Part shown: positions 8,123-16,979 of the stretch, piece by piece
Position numbering within the stretch: position 1 is the stretch's first letter
Layout of the letters: each line of letters begins with the position of its first letter
Assembly: GCA_018830885.1 (NCBI GenBank)
Contig: JAHJRI010000076.1
Location: forward strand, 53,268-117,267
Reading direction: 5' to 3'
Source: a bacterium
Lineage (GTDB): Bacteria; SAR324; XYD2-FULL-50-16
DNA: 64,000 bases
Program-made: the position numbers and the translations under genes
Notes under the pieces: generated by a model
Seen by the model: the letters and a program-made list of their open reading frames with translations, nothing else
Database searches by the model: none
What the model was told of the DNA's origin: nothing

Positions 8123-8711
8123 ATGCACCTCCGTTTTGCCCTGCAGGTTTGCCTGTCAGCAGGGCCTTGATCAGGAAGTCGATCTCCTGTTCGAACTTTT
8201 TGATGGACACCGGCTCCATCCGTTCCCGGACAGATACGGTCATCCCCTTCAGGGTAAAAAGGAGGGTGTTGACGATTGCTATTTTTTCCCTGGCGGCAAG
8301 TTTTTTATTGTCAACCCCGTCCAGAATACGACTGATCATTTGCCTGGTTCTTTTTTCCAGTTCCGCCAGAAAACCTTTTACCTTATCGTCATAATTCCCG
8401 TACAACAGCCTGTCCGACAGGAAAGGGTTGTCGATGGACACTTTCAAATGACCGATCGCGGTGATCTTCAGTTTCTCCATGGGGTCCTTGATATTCGCGA
8501 TGGATTTCTCGAGCAGGGCTTCAAAAACCGCCAGTTTCTCCAGAGCCAGCGCCCTGAATAACCCCTCCTTATTGCCGAAATAGTTATAGATGGTTCCCTT
8601 GGCAACATTGGCCAGTTTTGCGATCTCATCGACCCCGGTCCGATGGATGCCAAAGCGGTTGAACAGTTTCTCTGCGATTTCGAGAATCTGCTGTTTCTTG
8701 ATCGGTTTCAT
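8097..8711 (-). CDS. TetR-family transcriptional regulator
   Basis: 204 residues. The N-terminal helix-turn-helix (about residues 8-50, IHRTGVDEIAKLANVAKGTIYNYFGNKEGLFRAL) is canonical for TetR/AcrR repressors, and the remainder is the helical ligand-binding dimer domain. Cytosolic repressors of this type usually control an adjacent membrane or efflux protein; here the overlapping downstream gene is a COG4905 membrane protein. The region before the ATG is AT-rich (8735-8785) and could hold promoter and operator, but no clear long palindrome was found. Confidence 0.9.
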   Translation of the reverse strand: MKPIKKQQILEIAEKLFNRFGIHRTGVDEIAKLANVAKGTIYNYFGNKEGLFRALALEKLAVFEALLEKSIANIKDPMEKLKITAIGHLKVSIDNPFLSDRLLYGNYDDKVKGFLAELEKRTRQMISRILDGVDNKKLAAREKIAIVNTLLFTLKGMTVSVRERMEPVSIKKFEQEIDFLIKALLTGKPAGQNGGAYGLESVTE

Positions 8712-8881
8712 GGGACCCCAGATGGTTTTGGGTTAATATACTTTTGGACTTTTTAATCAAGATAGTATAAAAATACAAAAACAGATCCGGTCTGTCAAGT
8801 ACCGAATGGAAATCGTCTGGATTTTGGGAAAGACAGACAGGATGGGTGCTGCCTTTTTTCCGGTGGATGATCCGGAACCTG

Positions 8882-10270
8882 TCAGCTGCTGACAGGCTCT
8901 CTCATCTCAAGGAATCCCGTCAGACCGATGATGATCAGGATGGGCAGCAGAATACGGATTTGCTGTCCGTTACCCTGATCAAAGGCGGGTAGCAGTTTCA
9001 GGCAGACTCCGGCAATCGCCCCGGTAGCGCAGGCCATGGAAACAGCTGTAAACAGGAGGCGGGCTCTGCCAAAGACCCTCAGCAGGCCGAGCGGCAGCAG
9101 AGCAAAGGTGAGTGGATTGAAAAGGAAAAAATTCTCATTCCAGTATACGTCCTTGTGCGCGGCAATCACGGTCATGAAGAAAAGCACCACCCCCAGAAAC
9201 CCCGCAACGGCACCAAATATCGCTACCAGAACCGGATAGAATTTTGTCGCCAACGCCCCCAGGGGTTTGTTTTCCCCGTTATCCGCTCTGGAATCGGACC
9301 GGGCAGACCCCGGACCGGTTGGGGCCAGCTGAGTGCGGGTCTGCCGCCGGTGTTTCTTCAGATAGGGCATGGCCAGGACAGCCAGGAACAGCCCGGCGGC
9401 AAGACCGGCGAACCATTCCCGTTGAGCTGTCCGTGGGAAGACCGGATCCGGGCCGAAAAAAGGGGATCGCTGCCCCGGGACCTGTTCCAGCCGTCTGGCA
9501 ACCAATGGACCCCCCGTTTCCGGGTTGGTGCTGGTTTGAAAAACCATCATCAGTCGGTCCGGCAGAAACATGGTTTCCCAGTGGGTGATCGTCCGATCAA
9601 CGCCATCACTGAGAACGGCGTTGAGCAGGAAATTCAGGGCCGGCAGGTGGGCTGTCATGCGATGAACGTAGTCCCTGGTGGTTCTTCCCGTGTCAGCAGC
9701 GGACTGTTTTCTGATCGCGCCGTCCAGGGCATCATCCACGATATCCCGCAGGCGGGTGGCACAATTGTCCTTGAAATGGTCATATATATAAAAGCGGTTC
9801 CGCGGTTCGAGGGCGGTGAGCAGTCGTTGCCGGATTCTTGCTGTTTGCAGGGGTGTCAGGCTGAGTGTCTGGATCACGACATGCCGTCCCTGTTCCCGGT
9901 AGTAATCCAGTAATGGACGGCTGTCTTCAGTATAGGACCAGAAGATGAATTTTCCCATGGCGAACTTCAGAAAATCCTCCGCACGGAACGAGAATCCGCC
10001 GAAACTGTAGGCAATCGATTTTCCGGTGCGACGGTTTTCAACAGCCAGTACGGTGTGTCCGAACCATTCAAAGAGATGGTCACTGGGGGAAAAGGTGATC
10101 AGGCTGATTTCAAAGGGTTCCTGATCCGGCAGGGAGAGGGGCTCGCTTTGTGTTTTCTGGCCAGAGTCCGCCTGTGCCTGACCGGGGCTGATAAACAGAC
10201 TATTCATCAGCAGCAGTAACAGGTAGAGGGTGACCAGCAGTTGAGATTCCCGGTACGGTATTGTCATCAT
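8882..10270 (-). CDS. DUF4105 (Lnb N-terminal periplasmic domain) membrane protein
   Basis: 462 residues. A signal-like hydrophobic stretch LYLLLLLMNSLF (about 12-26) ends at QAQA, followed by a periplasmic DUF4105 domain (about 50-250) with the conserved FEWFGHTVLAVEN and KDNCATRLRDI motifs, whose Cys and His are conserved in the family. The C-terminal third (about 285-460) has several membrane helices. In Enterococcus the related Lnb protein is a lipoprotein N-acyl transferase; whether this Gram-negative homologue does the same is unknown. No good ribosome site precedes the chosen start. The gene lies 55 bp downstream of the TauE gene on the same strand. Confidence 0.8.
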   Translation of the reverse strand: MMTIPYRESQLLVTLYLLLLLMNSLFISPGQAQADSGQKTQSEPLSLPDQEPFEISLITFSPSDHLFEWFGHTVLAVENRRTGKSIAYSFGGFSFRAEDFLKFAMGKFIFWSYTEDSRPLLDYYREQGRHVVIQTLSLTPLQTARIRQRLLTALEPRNRFYIYDHFKDNCATRLRDIVDDALDGAIRKQSAADTGRTTRDYVHRMTAHLPALNFLLNAVLSDGVDRTITHWETMFLPDRLMMVFQTSTNPETGGPLVARRLEQVPGQRSPFFGPDPVFPRTAQREWFAGLAAGLFLAVLAMPYLKKHRRQTRTQLAPTGPGSARSDSRADNGENKPLGALATKFYPVLVAIFGAVAGFLGVVLFFMTVIAAHKDVYWNENFFLFNPLTFALLPLGLLRVFGRARLLFTAVSMACATGAIAGVCLKLLPAFDQGNGQQIRILLPILIIIGLTGFLEMREPVSS

Positions 10271-10325
10271 CGAATTTGGATTTGAATCCCTGCAGGCGTT
10301 CGAATCACTGCCGGTCTCGCAATAA

Positions 10326-11138
10326 TCAGGCCAGAACCACCCGCATGACGTTGACCAGCATTCTTGTCCCGACCAGCATCAGCAGGATGGCAAATACTTT
10401 CTTCAGCTTGTCCACCGGCAGGCGATGGGCCAGCCGGACACCCAGCGGCGCTGTCAGAACGCTGGCACATGCAATGCCGGCAACGGCCGGCAGGTATATG
10501 TACCCCAGGCTGAATGCCGGCAGGGTTGGATTTCCCCACCCATTGAAGATGTAGCCGATCGTACCGGCAATGGCAATGGGAAAACCAATGGCCGCCGAGG
10601 TACCGATGGCGTGGTGAACCGGAAGATTACACCAGACCATGAACGGCACGGACAGGGTCCCCCCGCCGATACCGACCAGTGCGGACACCACGCCGATCCC
10701 ACTTCCCACGCCAAACATTCCCAGGTTTCCGGGAATCTGACGGGAGGGCTTCGGCTTCTTGCTCGTCAGCATCTGGATCGCTACATAGAAGATAAAAATG
10801 ACAAAAAACCCCTTCAGCAGGTCTGTCCCCATGCGTGAGGCGATGGTTGTCCCCAGAAACGTTCCGGCAAAGATGCCCAGGACAATCCGGCGCACCACAT
10901 CCCAGTGAACGGCTCCCCGCTTGTGATGGGCCCTGAAACTGGAAATGGAGGTGAAAATAATACTGGCCATGGAAGATCCCAGGGCCAGGTGCATCACCAG
11001 TTCGTGGGGAATTCCCTGCCAGTTGAGGGTGAAAACCATCATCGGCACGATGATCAGACCGCCACCAATGCCCAGTAATCCTGCGAGTACACCGGCAATA
11101 GCACCCACAACAAGATAAACCAGTAAAACTGTGATCAT
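10326..11138 (-). CDS. TauE/SafE-family sulfite/organosulfonate exporter-like permease
   Basis: 270 residues with about eight membrane helices in two repeats. Each repeat starts with the family motif: GAIAGVLAGLLGIGGGLIIVP near the N-terminus and GVVSALVGIGGGTLSVPFMVW in the middle. TauE/SafE proteins export small anions such as sulfite, sulfoacetate or thiosulfate from the cytosol; the substrate is not predictable from sequence. It stands upstream of the DUF4105 gene. Its leader contains a short hairpin (11218-11238) that recurs before a kinase gene at 56754-56776. Confidence 0.88.
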   Translation of the reverse strand: MITVLLVYLVVGAIAGVLAGLLGIGGGLIIVPMMVFTLNWQGIPHELVMHLALGSSMASIIFTSISSFRAHHKRGAVHWDVVRRIVLGIFAGTFLGTTIASRMGTDLLKGFFVIFIFYVAIQMLTSKKPKPSRQIPGNLGMFGVGSGIGVVSALVGIGGGTLSVPFMVWCNLPVHHAIGTSAAIGFPIAIAGTIGYIFNGWGNPTLPAFSLGYIYLPAVAGIACASVLTAPLGVRLAHRLPVDKLKKVFAILLMLVGTRMLVNVMRVVLA

Positions 11139-11217
11139 AAGAAATCCAGGATATTCAAATTAAACGCAATCGTGATATTGATCCAGACTTGTGAAGCCCT
11201 TTTATTTTACCCATAAA

Positions 11218-11238
11218 ACCGCGTCCTTTGGGCACGGT
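11218..11238 (-). repeat. Short hairpin, copy 1 (leader of the TauE gene)
   Basis: The minus strand reads ACCGTGCCCAAAGGACGCGGT followed by TTTT, a 6-bp stem with a GGA-containing loop. It lies about 80 bases upstream of the TauE-like start. A near-identical copy with a perfect stem lies at 56754-56776, also in a minus-strand leader. It could be a terminator, a protein-binding hairpin or a small dispersed repeat. Confidence 0.5.
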
Positions 11239-11435
11239 CAAGTTCCATTGGCTTAGCTGTGAGTTTTTCTAAATCGTAATCGTAACCCCAGGAATGCTGC
11301 TTTCAAGAAAGAAGAGTAAGCGTAAGCGTAAGAGTTAGCGTAAGACTATGACGAATCAACGTTTACTCGCCCTTTGAGCTTGTACCAAAACCGGGTTCTG
11401 GGGACCCGGGGCAATCATCCGGCTGACAGGGTCGG

Positions 11436-12242
11436 TCAGGGAGCATCGATCACGGGGTTCACCAGCGTTCCGATTCTGTCAATTTCCATCTCCATGCGAT
11501 CGCCCTGCTTCAGGTACACCGGTGGGTTCCGGGTGAACCCGACGCCAGCGGGGGTGCCTGTCAGGATAAGGGTTCCGGGTCGCAGGGTCGTATCCTGGGA
11601 GAGATAGGCAATAATCTGCGCCACCGAAAAAATCATATCCGCGGTACTGGCCTGCTGCATCACTTCTCCGTTCAGCCGGCACACCAGTTCCAGTTGCTGG
11701 GGGTCTTTGATTTCGTCTGGGGTAACCAGACAGGGTCCGATGGGGCAGAATGTATCATAACTTTTCCCACGCACCCACTGTTTACTCCCGGCATGGGCCT
11801 GCCACCGTCTGGCAGAGACATCATTCCCGACGGTGTACCCGGCCACGTAGTCAAGGGCCCGGTCCTCCGGGACATCTTTCGCTGCCTTTCCGATGACAAC
11901 CGCCAGCTCCATTTCGAAATCCACCTCCGGTTTGTTCATGCAGCAGCGGGGGATCTGGATGGGCTCTTCAGGATGGTTCAGGGCGGCAATGTTTTTCATA
12001 AACAACGCGGGATAGCGGGGAACCTCCATCCCGGTTTCCCGGGCATGTTCATGATAGTTCAGACCGATACACATGATATTGATCGGTATAATGGGTGAGA
12101 GCAGTTTTTTAACCGGTATCCGTTTTCCGGTATCCTTCAGTGATGCGTACATGTCTCCTTCCAGCAGACTTGCGGTGCTGTCCCGGTAGTCGCATCCAAG
12201 ACTTACCCCGTTTTGCGCATTGATGAAACGAATGATTTTCAT
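11436..12242 (-). CDS. Fumarylacetoacetate hydrolase (FAH) family enzyme
   Basis: 268 residues. The C-terminal FAH barrel carries the metal-binding region with NKPEVDFEMELAVVIGKAAKD (about residues 105-125) and the typical GYTVGNDVSARRWQ and LILTGTPAGVGF motifs. Members hydrolyse C-C bonds of diketo acids or hydrate/decarboxylate 2-oxo-pentenoates in aromatic degradation; ring-cleavage partners are absent here, so the substrate is open. The start at 12242 has GGAAAA upstream. It is monocistronic, with a short structured and repetitive gap (11139-11435, containing tandem GTAAGC units near 11318-11340) downstream. Confidence 0.88.
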   Translation of the reverse strand: MKIIRFINAQNGVSLGCDYRDSTASLLEGDMYASLKDTGKRIPVKKLLSPIIPINIMCIGLNYHEHARETGMEVPRYPALFMKNIAALNHPEEPIQIPRCCMNKPEVDFEMELAVVIGKAAKDVPEDRALDYVAGYTVGNDVSARRWQAHAGSKQWVRGKSYDTFCPIGPCLVTPDEIKDPQQLELVCRLNGEVMQQASTADMIFSVAQIIAYLSQDTTLRPGTLILTGTPAGVGFTRNPPVYLKQGDRMEMEIDRIGTLVNPVIDAP

Positions 12243-12454
12243 GGGTTTTCCATTTTTTTGTCAGGTTGACCCTTCACCTTTTATCTGATCCCTGCTACCG
12301 ATCGGTCTGGCTGGTTGATCGTCGATAAAAGGTGATGGTATCCATTGAAGTGAATATTGATTCGTGAAGCGGAAGAAGCATATTCGGTGTTTTATATTGA
12401 TCGGTCCTCGCGCTTTTGTCAAAGATCCTGATGCCCTTCAATAGCGGGTTGGTG

Positions 12455-13894
12455 TTACAGCTTGCCATTTTTCTTTTTAAGCGTCAAATCGTTTCCCTTT
12501 TTCAAGGGGATATCCCATTTTTTCATATACTTCCAGAATGCAGAGTGACTCAGATTCAGCCGACGGCCCACCTCCGACTTATTCCAGTCACATTGGTCAA
12601 GCAGGTCAAGCAATTCCTCCTTTTTCAACTTTTTCCGCACAGCAGATTGATCAGTGGTTGTCGGCGGTTTGCCAGAAATCGCCAAGGTCTGATCAACCAG
12701 CCGAATCTCTGCTGGAAGATCAATGACATCGATCTGATCACGGTCGCATAGAACAAAAGCGTGCTCGACGGCGTTTTCCAGTTCACGAACATTTCCTTTC
12801 CAGGAATAGTCCATCAACATCCGCAGGGCTGATTTGGTAACGCCTTGTATATTTTTGCCAGTTCTTTTGTTCATGATTTTCGTGAAATGGTCCACCAGTA
12901 GAGGAATATCCTCTTTTCTGTTTCGCAGGGGTGGTAAATGGATTGGAAACACTTTGAGCCGGTAATAGAGATCTTCCCTGAAAAGCCCGTCGCATACCTG
13001 CTGATAAAGATCCCGATGGGTCGCTGCGATGACCCGGATATTGATCTTTCGTTTTCTGGACTCCCCCACACGCTCAACCTCCCGCTCCTGGAGGACACGC
13101 AGGAGTTTGACCTGAATAAAGGGACTCAATTCCCCGATTTCGTCAAGGAAGATCGTCCCTTCCTGGGCCTCTTCGAAACGGCCGATTCGATCACGCATGG
13201 CACCCGTATAAGCACCTTTGACGTGGCCGAAAAGCTCACTTTCCAGCAGGGATTCGGAAAGCGCTGAGCAGTTGACAATCACCAGGGGACCATCGCTGCG
13301 ATCGCTTTGATAGTGAATGGCACCAGCCACCAATTCCTTGCCGGTGCCGCTTTCACCCTGGATAAGGATGGTAGACCCACTGGCCGCCGCAGCCTTGATC
13401 GCAACAAATACCTTTTGCATTTCATGGCCCTTCCCGATAATATTCCCCATCTGGTGAATCTCACCCAGTCGAAGCGCTGCCATTTCCGCCTTTTGTTTCG
13501 CCTCTTTCAGTTCAGTCAGGTCGGTCACGGTCTCGACAATCCCGATGATGGTTCCGTCTTTGTCTCTGACCACACTGGCGTTTTTGATAACAGCCACATC
13601 ATGCCCCTGCTTATGTTGCATCTGGCACTCTTTTGTTTCAGAAGAACCCCGTTCCAGAATCCCACAGTTTTGAACACCGGCAGGGCACTCCCTTCCAAAA
13701 CAACGACTGCACCCGAGGATTTCACAGGTCCGTCCCAGGGCCTCCTCGGCTGAATATCCACTGATCCGCTCCATGGACCGGTTCCAGGAGGTAATTTTTC
13801 CCCGGGCATCCATGGTAAAAACCCCATCTGCCATTGAATTCATGATCTGGTTCAGAAATCTCAGATTCCAGATCTCATGGGTCTGATTTTGCAT
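12455..13894 (-). CDS. PAS-domain sigma-54 enhancer-binding regulator
   Basis: 479 residues. An N-terminal PAS domain (about 10-130) carries an unusual cysteine group, C62, C65, C70 and C77, which could bind a metal or sense redox state (inference). The central AAA+ domain has Walker A GESGTGKE (180-187), the sigma-54 contact loop GAYTGA (227-232; Tyr replaces the usual Phe) and Walker B GTIFLDE. The C-terminus has a Fis-type helix-turn-helix (NKSEVGRRLNLSHSAFWKYM). There is no receiver domain, so control is by ligand or redox rather than phosphorylation. It lies downstream of the flavoprotein and hdr/tus/dsr genes on the same strand. A GTTAC/GTAAC inverted site in its leader resembles sites upstream of that operon. 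Confidence 0.92.
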   Translation of the reverse strand: MQNQTHEIWNLRFLNQIMNSMADGVFTMDARGKITSWNRSMERISGYSAEEALGRTCEILGCSRCFGRECPAGVQNCGILERGSSETKECQMQHKQGHDVAVIKNASVVRDKDGTIIGIVETVTDLTELKEAKQKAEMAALRLGEIHQMGNIIGKGHEMQKVFVAIKAAAASGSTILIQGESGTGKELVAGAIHYQSDRSDGPLVIVNCSALSESLLESELFGHVKGAYTGAMRDRIGRFEEAQEGTIFLDEIGELSPFIQVKLLRVLQEREVERVGESRKRKINIRVIAATHRDLYQQVCDGLFREDLYYRLKVFPIHLPPLRNRKEDIPLLVDHFTKIMNKRTGKNIQGVTKSALRMLMDYSWKGNVRELENAVEHAFVLCDRDQIDVIDLPAEIRLVDQTLAISGKPPTTTDQSAVRKKLKKEELLDLLDQCDWNKSEVGRRLNLSHSAFWKYMKKWDIPLKKGNDLTLKKKNGKL

Positions 13895-13921
13895 CGTTGG
13901 TTTCCTGTATTCCCATAAAGA

Positions 13922-13937
13922 AGCTCAATACCCGCCA
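13922..13937 (-). promoter_or_regulatory. Weak sigma-54 (-24/-12) promoter candidate
   Basis: The minus strand reads TGGCGGGTATTGAGCT, with GG and GC separated by 10 bases as in sigma-54 promoters. Several other consensus positions mismatch. It would place transcription about 20 bases before the regulator's start codon. Confidence 0.25.
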
Positions 13938-14046
13938 TTGAATCGCACTGTTAATGATACCTGCAGATGCGGTTTCTGGAAGTGGGTTATCAATGATCGC
14001 TCCCATTCAGTGATGTTACCCTTTCAGTTTCTGTTGCGCTAAATGT

Positions 14047-14068
14047 GTTACTTTTTTTTAATTGTAAC
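14047..14068. promoter_or_regulatory. GTTAC-N12-GTAAC inverted site upstream of the sigma-54 regulator
   Basis: GTTAC (14047-14051) and GTAAC (14064-14068) are inverted with a T-rich spacer, about 150-175 bases upstream of the regulator's start codon, a normal distance for an enhancer site. Similar half-sites are clustered at 23972-24032 upstream of the hdr/tus/dsr operon. Confidence 0.4.
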
Positions 14069-14335
14069 ATTCGCCATTCGATTAAACAATGCCTGCCAGC
14101 AGGATATTGCAGAACTTGAGCCTTTCGCCCAATAGACGGTATAGTCTAAAATGGTGAAATCGTAAAAACCCAAAGCTTGTCTTTTCCTGTCAATCTGGCG
14201 AAAGCCGGAATCCAGGCATACCAATACCCAAAACCGCGATCAACATACCCGCCAGGAGAGGGAAATCGCTGCTGTCAAACTCACTATTCCGATGTGTATG
14301 CTCGAACCGCCGATATTAAGTATTAATCAGGAGAG

Positions 14336-14499
14336 AATGCCGTTAACCTAAGCAACCTTTTCTTGCTGAGCACCAACGGTTCCGGTTTTCAAGAACCTTG
14401 GAAGCCAGGGATGGCTCCCCGGAGCTCCAGGAAGGATGAATGCGTTTCTTGAAAATCGGGACTGCTGGTGCGGAACCATTCGCGTAGGTTAACGACATT
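14336..14499. repeat. Hairpin repeat element, copy B
   Basis: Terminal inverted repeats AATGCCGTTAACCTA (14336-14350) and its complement (14485-14499, one mismatch) enclose paired arms (GCACCA...TTTTC with GAAAA...TGGTGC) around the shared core, here in reverse orientation. Near-identical 14-bp direct repeats (AATCAGGAGAGAAT at 14325-14338, AATGAGGAGAGAAT at 14501-14514) flank it, consistent with target duplication. The gap 13895-14522 holds no gene otherwise. Confidence 0.65.
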
Positions 14500-14522
14500 G
14501 AATGAGGAGAGAATCCCACTTC

Positions 14523-15872
14523 CTATCCAAAGATATGCTTCTTTGCTGCAATTTCTGCAGCCTTCATCAGTGGATAGGCTGTTGGCGGTGCGGTCAACAG
14601 TGGATGGGTTCCTATTTGACTGGTCAGGATGGCCTCGACCGTCATTCGGTTTTCAATAGCAAGACCGATGAGATTAATCAACTCCCCAGAACTGGGTCCA
14701 CCAATAATTTCGCCACCCAGAATGATACCGGAATCCCGTGCGACAATCAGCTTGACCAACTGTTTATGTGTGTCGGGCAGCGTGCCGGGATGCTTGTCGA
14801 TCCCTTCAAATGTCCCTGTAACAATATCAAACCCCCTCTCCTTGGCCAGATTTTCCGTCACGCCCGCTGCAGCAAAGGAGGTGTCGCCGAACGAGGTGCA
14901 AAAGATGGCAATTGTGCCGCCAAACGACCGCACGACGGAGAGCTTATATAGGTTCATACCTGCGATCCTGCCTTCCGCGCACGCTGTTGAAGCCAGCATG
15001 ATCCCCTTGAGGGTGCGGGTGATAAAACTGAACTTCTCAGCACAGTCCCCGACCGCGAAGACATCAAAGTTTTCTGTCCGCATGTATTCATTGACCTTGA
15101 TTGACCCAAATTCATTGATTTTGATACCTGCTTTTTCCGCCAGGGCAACATTGGGCTGATAGCCGGTGGAGAGAATAACGGCGTCTGCATCGAGTATTTC
15201 TCCGCTATTCAGTAAAACACCAGTGACTTTATCTTTTCCCAGAACCTCTTTCACCCCTTCATTGGTCCGCAGTTTCACCCCTCGTTGCATCAGCACCTCC
15301 TCCGCTCTGATGGACAGGTCTGCGTCAAAGGCGAGATTGAGGGCATGGGGCAGAATCTCGACGATGGTCACATCTTTATCCCTTTTATTTAACTCATCTG
15401 CCATTTCGACACCGATAAAGCCGCCACCCAGCACAACAATTTTTTGAAGTGTTTCAAGTTTCTTCAGGGTTTGGTCCAGATGGATTTTATCTTTTGGGAT
15501 CGTAAAGGCATTCTCAAGCTCTGCTCCCTTGAGCCAGCCTGGAATTTTAGGGGTAGAGCCGGTCGCCAGGATCAGTTTGTCAAATTCAATTTCCTGGTTG
15601 CCGGCTGTCTTGCAGATTTTTTTCTTCAGGTCCAGGGATACGGCTTCATCGATGATTAACTGGATCCCCGCTTTGAGCAGACCCCCATCCGGGCTGACAT
15701 TCTGATCGCTATTCTCTAGTGTCCCGAAAATATAGGGAATACCGCAGGGCACCATCACTTTTTCCTCTTTACGAAGCACGAGAAAATCTTTTTCCGGATA
15801 AAAGGTCTTTCCGGTGGTTGCGGCTGAAATCGCAGCGGCGCTGCCGCCGATAACCAATACGTCTGTTTTCAT
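14523..15872 (-). CDS. CoA-disulfide reductase/NADH oxidase-family flavoprotein
   Basis: 449 residues of the pyridine nucleotide-disulfide oxidoreductase class. The FAD-binding VLVIGGSAAAISAA is at the N-terminus, redox-active C43 sits in MVPCGIPY, the NAD-binding KIVVLGGGFIGVEMA lies near residue 150, and a C-terminal dimerisation domain follows. The single C43 is the hallmark of CoADR, NADH oxidase and NAD(P)H:polysulfide/elemental sulfur oxidoreductases rather than glutathione reductase-type enzymes. Given the adjacent TusA-DsrE-Hdr genes, reduction of CoA- or protein-bound persulfide/polysulfide is the likeliest role (inference). A rhodanese domain found in some relatives is absent. GAGAGGG precedes the start. 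Confidence 0.88.
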   Translation of the reverse strand: MKTDVLVIGGSAAAISAATTGKTFYPEKDFLVLRKEEKVMVPCGIPYIFGTLENSDQNVSPDGGLLKAGIQLIIDEAVSLDLKKKICKTAGNQEIEFDKLILATGSTPKIPGWLKGAELENAFTIPKDKIHLDQTLKKLETLQKIVVLGGGFIGVEMADELNKRDKDVTIVEILPHALNLAFDADLSIRAEEVLMQRGVKLRTNEGVKEVLGKDKVTGVLLNSGEILDADAVILSTGYQPNVALAEKAGIKINEFGSIKVNEYMRTENFDVFAVGDCAEKFSFITRTLKGIMLASTACAEGRIAGMNLYKLSVVRSFGGTIAIFCTSFGDTSFAAAGVTENLAKERGFDIVTGTFEGIDKHPGTLPDTHKQLVKLIVARDSGIILGGEIIGGPSSGELINLIGLAIENRMTVEAILTSQIGTHPLLTAPPTAYPLMKAAEIAAKKHIFG

Positions 15873-15981
15873 CTTAACACCCTCTCTAAGAATTAAAAAA
15901 CCAGCAGCCTAAACAATCTGCTGTTATTATTCCAAACCAATAGTAACTCACTCCTTTTTTGAGGAGATGATGAGACCGGTG

Positions 15982-16139
15982 TGTGATTGAAATCAAGAGA
16001 CTCGCAGCGAAGTCCGTCGAGTATGCGTTCAATCACAACCAGGTTTTCGTGTCTATAGCTGAACCTGAATAGCTTTCCAGCGGGCCTGCAGCCCGCCCCA
16101 ATTCTCAAGCAACAACCGAAAAACGACCGGTTGTTGCTT
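15982..16139. other. Structured intergenic stretch with three inverted repeats
   Basis: Between the flavoprotein start and the terminator at 16179 lie three pairs: TGTGATTGAA (15982-15991) with 16028-16037, GCGGGC-CTGCA-GCCCGC (about 16080-16095), and AAGCAACAACCG (16107-16118) with 16128-16139. No coding sequence is convincing here. The block could fold as the leader RNA of the flavoprotein gene or be a remnant of repeats. Confidence 0.4.
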
Positions 16140-16178
16140 AAAAGAAACAATCAATAAACGTCAGGTTTCTGCCTAAAA

Positions 16179-16214
16179 AAAACGGCGAGGCATTCTAGGC
16201 TACCCCGCCGTTTT
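16179..16214 (-). terminator. Rho-independent terminator after the hdr/tus/dsr operon
   Basis: AAAACGGCG (16179-16187) and CGCCGTTTT (16206-16214) form a 9-bp stem. On the minus strand the hairpin is followed by a run of T residues. It lies about 50 bases after the stop of the gene ending at 16266 and separates that operon from the flavoprotein gene. The A/T-flanked stem could also work in the other direction. Confidence 0.8.
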
Positions 16215-16265
16215 CATTCCGGGAAAAATGGCAGAAAATTTACCGGAAATCAGATTTGGGAGATT

Positions 16266-16979
16266 TCAGGGTCCATATTCAAAAAACTGTGCTTTGTAGG
16301 TGATGCCGGCCTCGTCAAAGTCCAGATACAGATCGGACAGTCGCTGGTTGGCAACAACGATGGCCAGGGGTTTCTCTGTCTTTTCTGTCTCGGTTGGGTA
16401 ACAACCGAGACAGCGTTGATAGTGACCTGTTTTACCGAGGGTTTCGATGGTAAAATACCCATTCAGAAAGGTTTGCCGGTTGATCGTATGGTCAAAATGC
16501 TCGACAGCCGAAACAAATTCTGTATCCACTTCAACCGCAACGCCATGGCCTTCTCTGGCAATATTGATGTAATCATGAATGGTCAGAACGGGCTCCGTCT
16601 CCTCTGGACGGGTGTCGAATTTTGTCAGCATCTCCTGCAGCGTAAACCGCTTTTCTTCAACCTCGATTCCAATCTCGCGCATCCTGTGATAATCCCGATA
16701 GAGATATCGATTGGCAATCATGACTGCCTGCGAGACATGGGGGCATAAATTGTGGGGACATCCCCGGGCATAGCACTTCCTGAACATAAATGCTTCACCA
16801 TCCACCATCACGGCGTAACGGCAAAGAAAAATATAGGCCTGAAATGGATTGTCCCTGTGGGAAAAATCCACCGGCAGCACTTCAAATGACAATTCACAGG
16901 CAACATCCGATCCGGATCTTTTCAATTCCACCAGATCTGTCACCCGTTTTGGGGGAAAATGGATGGTTTTGTCTTTCAT
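16266..16979 (-). CDS. Uncharacterised protein at the end of the hdr/tus/dsr operon
   Basis: 237 residues, not recognised. A compact cysteine/histidine motif CYARGCPHNLCPHV (about residues 69-82) suggests a metal or iron-sulfur site, and a second pair, CLGC, lies near residue 190. There is no signal peptide or membrane helix, so it is probably cytosolic. It starts 90 bp after the DsrE gene behind a GAGG ribosome site and is followed directly by a terminator, which places it as the last gene of the operon. A role in sulfur or electron transfer is suggested only by position. Confidence 0.7.
   Translation of the reverse strand: MKDKTIHFPPKRVTDLVELKRSGSDVACELSFEVLPVDFSHRDNPFQAYIFLCRYAVMVDGEAFMFRKCYARGCPHNLCPHVSQAVMIANRYLYRDYHRMREIGIEVEEKRFTLQEMLTKFDTRPEETEPVLTIHDYINIAREGHGVAVEVDTEFVSAVEHFDHTINRQTFLNGYFTIETLGKTGHYQRCLGCYPTETEKTEKPLAIVVANQRLSDLYLDFDEAGITYKAQFFEYGP

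Noticed and set aside
15893-16150. Short minus-strand frame in the flavoprotein leader
   Set aside because: It passes through three inverted repeats, has no start context and resembles no known protein.
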